64,000 nucleotides of DNA, from contig NZ_FNRO01000001.1 in assembly GCF_900107745.1 (NCBI RefSeq), positions 62,001 to 126,000 of the forward strand, read 5' to 3'. The notes under the pieces were generated by a model. That model searched no databases. It was not told the DNA's origin and worked only from the letters and a program-made list of their open reading frames with translations. This document shows, one piece after another, positions 57,299 to 64,000 of this stretch. Both the position numbers and the translations under genes were made by a program. The DNA is from Variovorax sp. YR216 (GTDB lineage Bacteria; Pseudomonadota; Gammaproteobacteria; Burkholderiales; Burkholderiaceae_C). The first letter of the stretch is position 1, and each line of letters starts with the position of its first letter.

Positions 57299-58015
57299 TC
57301 AGCAACCCGCCGGCGTGATCAGCCGGCGAAGTCCCTCGGCATCGACGATCCGCAGGTTGCGCTGCTGGACCTCGATGAGGCCATCGTCCATGAACTTGGA
57401 GAGCGTGCGGCTCACCGTTTCGAGCTTGAGCCCGAGGTAACTGCCCATCTCCTCGCGCGTCATGCGCAGCACGAGCTCGGAGCGCGAGAATCCGCGGGCG
57501 TGCAGGCGCTGCGCCAGGTTGAGGAGGAAGGCCGCGAGCCGCTCTTCGGCGCGCATGCTGCCCAGCAGCATCATCACGCCGTGCTCGCGCACGATCTCGC
57601 GGCTCATGATCTGGTGCACATGCCGCTGCAGGGCCGAGACTTCGCGCGAGAGCTCCTCGATGCGATCGAAGGGCATCACGCAGACTTCGGAATCCTCCAG
57701 CGCCACCGCGTCGCAGGTGTGCTGGTCGTTGACGATGCCATCGAGGCCGATGATCTCGCCGGCCATCTGGAAGCCGGTCACCTGGTCGCGTCCGTCCTGG
57801 CTGGCCACCCGGGTCTTGAAGACGCCGGTGCGGATCGCGTAGAGCGACGTGAAGCGGTCGCCGTTCCGAAAGAGCATCTCGCGGCGGCGGACCTTGCGCC
57901 GCTTGGCCACGATGTCGTCGATGCGCTGCAACTCGGTGGGCTCGAGACCGACCGGCATGCAGAGCTCCCGAAGATTGCAGCTGGAACAGGCGACCTTGAT
58001 GTTTTCGGTTTTCAT
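57299..58015 (-). CDS. fnr: FNR/Anr-family oxygen-sensing transcriptional regulator
   Basis: A 238-aa Crp-FNR regulator. The 4Fe-4S ligands are Cys10, Cys13 and Cys19 (CSSCNLRELC) with Cys101 in NDQHTCDAVAL, so an oxygen-labile cluster is expected. The effector-like beta-roll is followed by a helix-turn-helix (MTREEMGSYLGLKLETVSRT), whose E-xx-SR residues recognise TTGAT half-sites. It is divergent from hemN with an FNR box between, so it probably also regulates itself. The start at 58015 is at the conserved N terminus; the frame remains open to 58156. Confidence 0.96.
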   Translation of the reverse strand: MKTENIKVACSSCNLRELCMPVGLEPTELQRIDDIVAKRRKVRRREMLFRNGDRFTSLYAIRTGVFKTRVASQDGRDQVTGFQMAGEIIGLDGIVNDQHTCDAVALEDSEVCVMPFDRIEELSREVSALQRHVHQIMSREIVREHGVMMLLGSMRAEERLAAFLLNLAQRLHARGFSRSELVLRMTREEMGSYLGLKLETVSRTLSKFMDDGLIEVQQRNLRIVDAEGLRRLITPAGC

Positions 58016-58066
58016 TGATGTACGTCGAGTATCTGTCGATTCTGGAACCCGTCGTGGGCGCGGGTG

Positions 58067-58080
58067 TTGATCCACATCAA
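58067..58080. promoter_or_regulatory. FNR/Anr box between fnr and hemN
   Basis: TTGAT-CCAC-ATCAA, a perfect FNR site. For hemN, a CATAGT -10 (58103-58108) and a start near 58115 fit a class II promoter. For fnr on the other strand, CAGAAT at 58044-58039 is a comparable -10. Confidence 0.9.
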
Positions 58081-58137
58081 GGATCGGGGGGCGCCCCGGC
58101 GGCATAGTGGCCCGGACACTGCCTCTGATCGCCTGCG

Positions 58138-59556
58138 ATGAACTCTTCCCCTGCATTCGCGACCGCTTCGCATTCCCAGGAACTGCCGTCGCCCGCCGTT
58201 CTGCGGCGTTTCGACGTTGCCGGTCCGCGTTATACCTCCTACCCGACGGCGGATCGATTCGTGGATGCCTTCACCGCGGACGACTATGTCCAGGCGGTTC
58301 ACCAGCGTACCGCCTCCGGCATGAATGCGCGGCCGCTGTCGCTGTACGTTCACCTGCCGTTCTGTGAGTCGCTCTGCTACTACTGCGCCTGCAACAAGAT
58401 CGTCACCCGCCACAAGCACTGGGCGGTCGAATACCTCGACTACCTGGAGCGGGAAGTGGCGCTGCAGGTTTCCGAGCTGGGGCGGGGCGCGGTGGTCAGC
58501 CAGTTGCATCTAGGCGGCGGAACGCCGACTTTCCTCGATGACGAGGGGCTGGGGCGGCTGCTGGGGATGCTCGGCCGGGAGTTCACGCTTTCGCCCGAGC
58601 GCGAGCAGTCGATCGAGATCGATCCGCGCACTGTGGATGGCGCCCGGCTCGAACGGCTGGCCGCACTGGGATTCAACCGGCTGAGCTTCGGTGTGCAGGA
58701 CTTCGACCCCGACGTGCAGCAGGCGGTCCACCGCATCCAGCCTGCCCGGGAGGTCTTCGACCTGATGGGAAGCGCGCGGGCGCTGGGCTACCGCTCGATC
58801 AACATCGACCTCATCTACGGGCTGCCGAAGCAGAGCCGGGCTTCTTTCGATCGCACGCTGGCGCAGGTTTGCGACCTGCGGCCGGACCGGATCGCGCTCT
58901 ATGCCTACGCGCACCTGCCGGAGCGCTTCAAGCCGCAGCGGCGCATTGCGGCGGAGGACCTGCCGGACGCGAAGACCAAGGTCGAGATGCTGTCGCGCGC
59001 GATTGCGGCATTCACCGCCGCCGGCTATGTGTACATCGGCATGGACCATTTCGCGCTGCCGGACGATCCGCTGGCGATCGCCAAGCGCCAGGGCCGGCTG
59101 CACCGCAATTTCCAGGGCTACAGCACGCAGCCGGACTGCGACCTCGTGGCGCTGGGCGTTTCGGCCATCGGCCGCGTCGGCGCGACCTACAGCCAGAACG
59201 CCAAGACGCTCGAGGAGTACTACGACCTGCTCGACCAGGGGCGCCTGCCCGTGGTGCGGGGTCTGGCGCTGACGCGGGACGACGTGCTCCGCCGTGCGGT
59301 CATCATGGCGATCATGTGCCAGGGGCACGTGGACTTCGAGGCCGTCAACCTGGCGCACCTGATCGACTTCAAGGATCACTTCGCGCCAGAACTCGCCGCG
59401 CTCGCGCCGCTGGCTGCCCAAGGGCTGGTGAGGATCCGCGACCATGACATCGAAGTGACGCCGACCGGCTGGTTCTTCGTGCGCGCCGTGGCGATGGTCT
59501 TCGACCGCTATCTGCAGGCCGACCGCAACCGCACCCGCTTCTCCCGGATCGTCTGA
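58138..59556 (+). CDS. hemN: Oxygen-independent coproporphyrinogen III oxidase
   Basis: A 472-aa radical SAM enzyme converting coproporphyrinogen III to protoporphyrinogen IX without oxygen. The cluster site is CESLCYYCACNK (CxxxCxxC) in YVHLPFCESL, GGGTPTFLD and FGVQDFDPDVQQAVHRIQP follow, and YGLPKQSRASF is typical of HemN proper. The C-terminal HemN domain has MCQGHVDF. Divergent from fnr behind a perfect FNR box; it would supply haem for cbb3 oxidase at low oxygen. Confidence 0.96.
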   Translation: MNSSPAFATASHSQELPSPAVLRRFDVAGPRYTSYPTADRFVDAFTADDYVQAVHQRTASGMNARPLSLYVHLPFCESLCYYCACNKIVTRHKHWAVEYLDYLEREVALQVSELGRGAVVSQLHLGGGTPTFLDDEGLGRLLGMLGREFTLSPEREQSIEIDPRTVDGARLERLAALGFNRLSFGVQDFDPDVQQAVHRIQPAREVFDLMGSARALGYRSINIDLIYGLPKQSRASFDRTLAQVCDLRPDRIALYAYAHLPERFKPQRRIAAEDLPDAKTKVEMLSRAIAAFTAAGYVYIGMDHFALPDDPLAIAKRQGRLHRNFQGYSTQPDCDLVALGVSAIGRVGATYSQNAKTLEEYYDLLDQGRLPVVRGLALTRDDVLRRAVIMAIMCQGHVDFEAVNLAHLIDFKDHFAPELAALAPLAAQGLVRIRDHDIEVTPTGWFFVRAVAMVFDRYLQADRNRTRFSRIV

Positions 59557-59559
59557 ACG

Positions 59560-60276
59560 ATGCAGACGGCGCTACTCGGCACGGCGTTCCTGATGGGCCT
59601 CGCCGGAGGGCCACACTGCGTCGCGATGTGCGGCGCGGCCTGCGCGGGCGTCATCCGGATCGTTCGAGCGCCGCAGGGCGGGGCTGCGTCGGTGACCAGC
59701 GGCGGCAGCCTGCAAGGGCAGGGCGCGACGCTGGCGTTTCATGCCGGGCGCATCGCGAGCTACGCCGCGGCCGGTGCGGTCGCCGCCATGACGGTTCAGG
59801 GCATCGGGCTCGCGAGCGAGCGCATCGCCGCCTTGCGGCCGTTCTGGGTGCTCCTGCACGTCGCGGTGCTGATGTGGGGCCTGTCGCTCGCGGTGCTCGG
59901 GCGCCAGCCGGTTTGGGCGCATCGCCTCGGAGGCACGCTCCAGGCGCGGTTGCGTCCATTGACAGGCTCGACGGCCGGGGTGCTGGCGACCGGCGCGCTC
60001 TGGGGCGCCATGCCGTGCGGCCTTCTCTATTCCGCCCTGATGCTGGCTGGGCTGGCCGACGGCCCCTTGCAAGGCGCGATGGCAATGGCCGGTTTCGGGG
60101 CCGGGAGTGGCGTCTCCCTGATCGCAGCGCCGTGGCTGTGGCAACGCCTGAGCACCAGTGCCGGCATTGCGCGGAAAGAGTGGGGGAGCCGTCTTGCCGG
60201 CGCCTTGCTCGCCGCCGTGGCGTTTCACGCATTGTGGGCCGATCTCGCCCGGCAGATCGATCTCTGGTGCCGCTGA
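59560..60276 (+). CDS. SafE/TauE-like (DsbD_2 fold) membrane protein of the cbb3 cluster
   Basis: A 238-aa integral membrane protein with about six hydrophobic segments. It carries the paired motifs GPHCVAMCGAACAG near the N terminus and GAMPCGLLYSALM in the second half, as in the UreH-like/DsbD transmembrane family found beside cbb3 oxidase genes. The conserved His/Cys/Met residues suggest copper handling or thiol transport. It starts 3 bases after hemN. Its exact role is not established. Confidence 0.82.
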   Translation: MQTALLGTAFLMGLAGGPHCVAMCGAACAGVIRIVRAPQGGAASVTSGGSLQGQGATLAFHAGRIASYAAAGAVAAMTVQGIGLASERIAALRPFWVLLHVAVLMWGLSLAVLGRQPVWAHRLGGTLQARLRPLTGSTAGVLATGALWGAMPCGLLYSALMLAGLADGPLQGAMAMAGFGAGSGVSLIAAPWLWQRLSTSAGIARKEWGSRLAGALLAAVAFHALWADLARQIDLWCR

Positions 60277-60333
60277 ACGGGGTTTCCGAAACTGACCGAT
60301 TGCGTGCAAACTCGAATTCAAAAGGAGTGAATG

Positions 60334-60786
60334 ATGAAGTTGAAAACAACATGCGCTGCGGCGCTCTGGCTCGCATTGGTCGGTACGGCATCCGCCGCCA
60401 CCTGCGATGTGGACATCGAAGGCAATGACGCGATGCAGTTCAACAAGAGCAGCATCGACGTGCCGCAGAGTTGCAAGCAGTTCACGGTGAAGCTCAAGCA
60501 TGCCGGCAAGCTGCCCAAGGCGGCCATGGGTCACAACTGGGTGCTGACGACGCCGGCCGATGCGCAGGCCGTGGCGACCGATGGCATTGCCGCCGGTCTC
60601 GACAAGAATTACCTGAAGCCAGGCGATGCGCGGGTCATCGCCTTCACGCCGATCGTCGGCGGTGGCGAGTCGACTTCGGTGACCTTCGACACCAGCAAGC
60701 TCAAGGCCGACCAGAGCTACATGTACATCTGCTCGTTCCCGGGGCATTCGGGCTTGATGAAGGGCGCGCTGAAACTCGTCAAGTGA
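60334..60786 (+). CDS. azu: Azurin
   Basis: A 150-aa periplasmic blue copper protein. The signal peptide (about residues 1-20) ends near ASA-ATC. The mature part starts [20 protein letters not shown]. Copper ligands are His in [11 protein letters not shown], and Cys, His and Met in [14 protein letters not shown]. It probably carries electrons to the cbb3 oxidase or other periplasmic reductases. AAAGGAG (60321-60327) favours the second of two tandem ATGs. No FNR box was found directly upstream. Confidence 0.96.
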   Translation: MKLKTTCAAALWLALVGTASAATCDVDIEGNDAMQFNKSSIDVPQSCKQFTVKLKHAGKLPKAAMGHNWVLTTPADAQAVATDGIAAGLDKNYLKPGDARVIAFTPIVGGGESTSVTFDTSKLKADQSYMYICSFPGHSGLMKGALKLVK

Positions 60787-60817
60787 GCCGGCGGATGCGT
60801 GCCGTCCGTGCACGCAT

Positions 60818-60831
60818 TTGATCTGCCTCAA
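60818..60831 (+). promoter_or_regulatory. FNR/Anr-like box upstream of the hemerythrin gene
   Basis: TTGAT-CTGC-CTCAA, one mismatch to the FNR consensus. Its centre is 57.5 bases upstream of the next ATG; a class II start near 60866 would give a 16-base leader. The -10 is weak. Confidence 0.6.
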
Positions 60832-60881
60832 GGTCGCGAAGCCCCTGGCGTGCGAAGCTGCCATCAACCACGGAGAGAGGC

Positions 60882-61466
60882 ATGATGCACGCCACCTTGC
60901 GAATCATTCGGGACGAACATTCGGCCCTTTCGGCCATGCTGCGATCGATCGTCCTGTTGCTGGCAGAGCATCGCTCAAAGCACACGCTGCCGGATTTCGC
61001 AGCGCTGCGGGCGATGCTGTTCTACGTCGATGAGTTTCCCGAGAAGCGACATCATCGCAAGGAATCCGAGCTGCTGTTTCCGAAGCTGCGCGCTCGCACG
61101 CCGATCTCGCGCGAACTGCTTGATCGCCTGGACGACGATCACGCACGCGGTGAACGCAAGATCCGCGAGGTGGAGCATGCGCTCCTCGCCTTCGAGATGA
61201 TCGGCGAGCCGCGCCGCCAGGCCTTCGAGCAGGCGGTCGAGCGCTACGTCGAGTTCTATCTGTCACACATGGCGCTGGAAGAAAGGGAGATCCTTCCGCT
61301 TGCCGAGAAAGTGCTCACCAAGGACGACTGGGCACAGCTCGACGAGGCATTCCTGGCGAATCGCGATCCGCTGACCGGCTGCGAACCCGAGCCGGACTAT
61401 GCGGCGCTTTTCAGGCGCATCGTCAATGCGGTGCCGGCGCCGATCGGGTTGGGCGCGCCGCGCTGA
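60882..61466 (+). CDS. Hemerythrin HHE-domain protein
   Basis: A 194-aa four-helix protein. Metal-ligand patterns are present: DEHSALSAML, HHRKESELLFPKL (HxxxE), DDDHARGERKI and HMALEEREILPLAEKV. Such proteins bind oxygen, nitric oxide or iron through a di-iron site; some (YtfE/RIC-like) repair iron-sulfur clusters. With the FNR-like box upstream and FNR regulator nearby, a role in oxygen or NO handling at low oxygen is plausible. GAGAGAGG precedes the first of two ATGs. Convergent with the next gene, 3 bases apart. Confidence 0.87.
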   Translation: MMHATLRIIRDEHSALSAMLRSIVLLLAEHRSKHTLPDFAALRAMLFYVDEFPEKRHHRKESELLFPKLRARTPISRELLDRLDDDHARGERKIREVEHALLAFEMIGEPRRQAFEQAVERYVEFYLSHMALEEREILPLAEKVLTKDDWAQLDEAFLANRDPLTGCEPEPDYAALFRRIVNAVPAPIGLGAPR

Positions 61467-61469
61467 GCC

Positions 61470-62645
61470 TCATTCCTCGTGGCGGAAGGGGCTGCGGTCC
61501 CCGAGGTGGTCCATGTAGTTCTGGATGCCCGCGTCTTCGCGTTCGAGAAAGCGCTCAACCGCATCCGCGAATGCCGGATGGGCCAGCCAGTGCGCACTGG
61601 TGGTCTTGACCGGCATCAGGGCACGAGCCATCTTGTGCTCGCCCTGCGCGCCGCCTTCGAAGCGCTGCACGCCGTGCTCGATGCACCACTGCAGCGGCTG
61701 GTAGTAGCAAGCCTCGAAGTGGAGGCAGTCCACGCGTTCGAGCGCGCCCCAGTAGCGGCCGTAGGCCAGCAACGGGCGGTCCGAGGCGTTGTCCCCGGCC
61801 AGGCCGGCCGAAAGGGCAATCAGGCTCGATGCGATCGGCTTGCCTTCGCGCTCCGCGATGAAGAGCAGCCACGCCTCCGGCATCGTCGCCGCCATGCGGT
61901 GGAAGAAATCGCGGTTCAGGTACGGCGGATTGCCGTGCTCGCGGTAGGTGCGGGCGTAGCAGCGGTAGAAGAAATCCCAGTCCGCATTGGAGATGTCGGC
62001 CCCGCGCGACCAGCGGAACGTCACGCCTGCGTCGCGGACCTTGCGGCGTTCCTGCCGGATCTTCTTGCGCTTGTCGTGCGAGAGGTTCGCGAGGAAGGCG
62101 TCGAAATCGTGCCAGTCCTCGTTGGTCCAGTGGAACTGGACCGTGTGGCGAAGCATCAGCCCGGCGTCGGCGCAGGCCACGATGTCGTCGTCGGCGCCGA
62201 AGAGCAGGTGCAGCGACGACACCTCCGTCTGCTCGCACCAGGCGACCAGTGCGCGCAGAAGCAGCGCGCGGCTCGGCGCATCGCGCGCGAGCACGCGGGT
62301 GCCGGGCACCGGCGTGAAGGGCACCGCGACAACCGCCTTGGGGTAATAGTGCAACCCATGCTGCTGATAGGCGTTGGCCCAGGCCCAGTCGAAGACGTAT
62401 TCGCCGTACGAATGGTCCTTGACGTAGACCGGGCACGCGGCCATGAGTACACCGTCCTGCCATAGCGTGACGAAGTGCGGCGCCCAGCCGGTGCGAGGCG
62501 ATGCGCTGTCGCTCGCGTCGAGCGCGTCCAGGTAGGCGTGGCGCATGAAGGGCGAGGGCTCCGCCTGCGCGATGAGCAGGCCGTCCCAGGCGGCAGCGTC
62601 GATCTCGGCGACCGATCGGTGGATGCGGATGACCGGTTCGCTCAA
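61470..62645 (-). CDS. GNAT family N-acyltransferase (COG3146)
   Basis: A 391-aa protein of the COG3146/DUF482 group (peptidogalycan biosynthesis-like, FemAB/GNAT fold). Markers are PSPFMRHAYLDALDAS, NLSHDKRKKIRQERRKV and FEGGAQGEHKMARALMPVKT. The true substrate is unknown. The start is a judgement: TTG at 62645 lies at the beginning of the conserved region, just after the EamA gene stop (62656); the next ATG upstream, 62750, would be deep inside the neighbour. Likely cotranscribed with the EamA gene. Confidence 0.85.
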   Translation of the reverse strand: MSEPVIRIHRSVAEIDAAAWDGLLIAQAEPSPFMRHAYLDALDASDSASPRTGWAPHFVTLWQDGVLMAACPVYVKDHSYGEYVFDWAWANAYQQHGLHYYPKAVVAVPFTPVPGTRVLARDAPSRALLLRALVAWCEQTEVSSLHLLFGADDDIVACADAGLMLRHTVQFHWTNEDWHDFDAFLANLSHDKRKKIRQERRKVRDAGVTFRWSRGADISNADWDFFYRCYARTYREHGNPPYLNRDFFHRMAATMPEAWLLFIAEREGKPIASSLIALSAGLAGDNASDRPLLAYGRYWGALERVDCLHFEACYYQPLQWCIEHGVQRFEGGAQGEHKMARALMPVKTTSAHWLAHPAFADAVERFLEREDAGIQNYMDHLGDRSPFRHEE

Positions 62646-62655
62646 GGGAGTCCCA

Positions 62656-63594
62656 TCAGGTCCTTTTGGCGCCGAGGGTCTCGGCAACGTAGATGCCGCC
62701 GAGCACGAGGGCCAGCGCGACCGCGTGATACGGCGAGAGCGGTTCGCCAAGGATGAGCACCGCGAGCAGCGGCCCGAAGATCGGCACCAGATTGAGAAAG
62801 ACGCCGGCCCGCGCGGGGCCGATCAGCCCGACGGCGTGGATGAAGGTGATCTGTGACACGAAAGAGGGCAAGAGGCCAATGAAGACGATCAGCGCGAGAC
62901 CCTTCGAGGTCGGCATGAAGAACTGGCCCATCGCGATCTCTGCCGCGACCAGCGGCAGCGAAACCACGCAGGCCACCGCGGCAGTTGCGGCAAAGAACAC
63001 GATCGCCGGCACCGCAGGCCGATTGCGCAGGCCCAGGGCGTAGCCGGCGTACAGCAGGCAGGCGACGATCATCCAGACGTCGCCGATATTGAAGCCGAGG
63101 GTTGCGAGCAAGGCCAGATCTCCGCGCGATGCGACGACGCCGATGCCGGCAACCGTCATCATGACGCCGATGATCTGCAGGCCGCGGATCCGCGTGCCGA
63201 AAAAGAGAAAACTGCCGACGAGCACCAGCACCGGAATGGTGCCCTGGATGATCGCGATGTTGATGGCCGTCGTGTGGTGTGCTGCTGCATAGAAGAGCGC
63301 GTTGAAACCGGTGAAGCCCAGCGTGCCCATCAGCGCAATGGCGCGCCATGACGGCAGCAGCGTTCGCCAGTGCGCTGCGATCTCGCCCCGCGAAGTGAAT
63401 CCGAGCGCCGTGCAGCAGACGATCCAGCGCGAAAAGGTCAGCATCATCGGCGAGACCTCTCCGACGGCGAGTCGCGCGGCGACCGCGTTGGCGCCCCAGA
63501 TCACCGTGGTGAAGACCAGCAGGAAGTAGGCCTGACCTTGCGGGCTCGGGATGACCGAGTCGAAGAAGTTGGCGAAGGGGGAACCAGTGCGCAT
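62656..63594 (-). CDS. EamA/DMT family transporter
   Basis: A 312-aa membrane protein with ten hydrophobic segments in two EamA repeats (about residues 22-150 and 168-305). Typical pieces are VIWGANAVAARLAVG, PMMLTFSRW and LVPIFGPLLAVLILGEPLS. The family exports amino acids, nucleotides or metabolites; the substrate is unknown. It is followed closely by the COG3146 acyltransferase and is divergent from glnB. Confidence 0.9.
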   Translation of the reverse strand: MRTGSPFANFFDSVIPSPQGQAYFLLVFTTVIWGANAVAARLAVGEVSPMMLTFSRWIVCCTALGFTSRGEIAAHWRTLLPSWRAIALMGTLGFTGFNALFYAAAHHTTAINIAIIQGTIPVLVLVGSFLFFGTRIRGLQIIGVMMTVAGIGVVASRGDLALLATLGFNIGDVWMIVACLLYAGYALGLRNRPAVPAIVFFAATAAVACVVSLPLVAAEIAMGQFFMPTSKGLALIVFIGLLPSFVSQITFIHAVGLIGPARAGVFLNLVPIFGPLLAVLILGEPLSPYHAVALALVLGGIYVAETLGAKRT

Positions 63595-63700
63595 GGCTGG
63601 GCGAGGTTAACAGCCCCCGCGATCACGCGTGCCTCGAGGGTTGCGCGGCGGATGCGCGAAATGCGGATGACATAATCGTTCGGCCGTTTCCCCGCTTTGA

Positions 63701-64000
<300 letters not shown>

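Overview
The window is 64 kb of GC-rich, gene-dense chromosome from a betaproteobacterium. It is most likely a member of the Burkholderiales of the Comamonadaceae type. The reasons are the betaproteobacterial Pst-PhoU-PhoBR layout, AddAB-like recombination helicases instead of RecBCD, a complete cbb3 oxidase island with an Anr/Fnr regulator, azurin, a zinc-free L31 (RpmE2), and a 4.5S RNA gene near dnaX. The genus cannot be fixed from the sequence alone. There is no rRNA, tRNA, CRISPR array, transposase or prophage. Codon use looks native throughout, except for an AT-rich patch near 45.9-46.0 kb.

Layout. 1-1.5 kb: a partial cyclic-nucleotide-binding domain protein (probably fused to a thioredoxin reductase) and an OlsB/hemolysin-like acyltransferase. 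1.6-12.7 kb: a phosphate island with ppk1, sixA, ppx, pstSCAB, phoU and phoBR; PhoB boxes precede ppk1 and pstS. 12.7-19 kb: a MATE exporter, an ArnT-like membrane glycosyltransferase, rpmE2, a Gfo/Idh oxidoreductase, rho and trxA. 19.2-26.2 kb: addB-addA and a TIGR03862-type flavoprotein. 26.2-30.7 kb: a small ORF behind a near-perfect LexA box, 4.5S RNA (ffs), an astacin-like metalloprotease, and dnaX-ybaB-recR with a likely frameshift signal in dnaX. 30.7-34 kb: a MAPEG protein and a NitT/TauT-type ABC importer. 34-38.3 kb: mltD-gloB divergent from a methyltransferase and rnhA, then a 272-bp highly structured inverted-repeat element and a cNMP-binding protein. 38.3-43 kb: moeA-mobA-moaA, an aldehyde dehydrogenase and an exported peroxiredoxin. 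43.6-46.6 kb: a cardiolipin synthase-like phospholipase D and three unrecognised small genes. 46.7-49.7 kb: a divergent pair of pyrophosphate-hydrolysing enzymes, H+-PPase and soluble Ppa. 49.8-61.5 kb: a microaerobic respiration island (ccoI, ccoS, ccoNOQP, ccoG, ccoH, fnr/anr, hemN, a SafE-like membrane protein, azurin, hemerythrin) carrying four FNR-type boxes. 61.5-64 kb: a COG3146 acyltransferase, an EamA transporter and a partial glnB.

How it works together. The phosphate island links high-affinity uptake (Pst), sensing (PhoU/PhoR/PhoB) and polyphosphate synthesis and breakdown (Ppk/Ppx). The respiration island holds the oxidase, its copper and assembly factors, an oxygen-independent haem step, an electron donor and the regulator, and the FNR boxes imply shared induction at low oxygen. 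The observations most worth following are the 272-bp CTAG-bounded element between two stop codons, the LexA-preceded 65-aa ORF, and the A9 slippery tract in dnaX.
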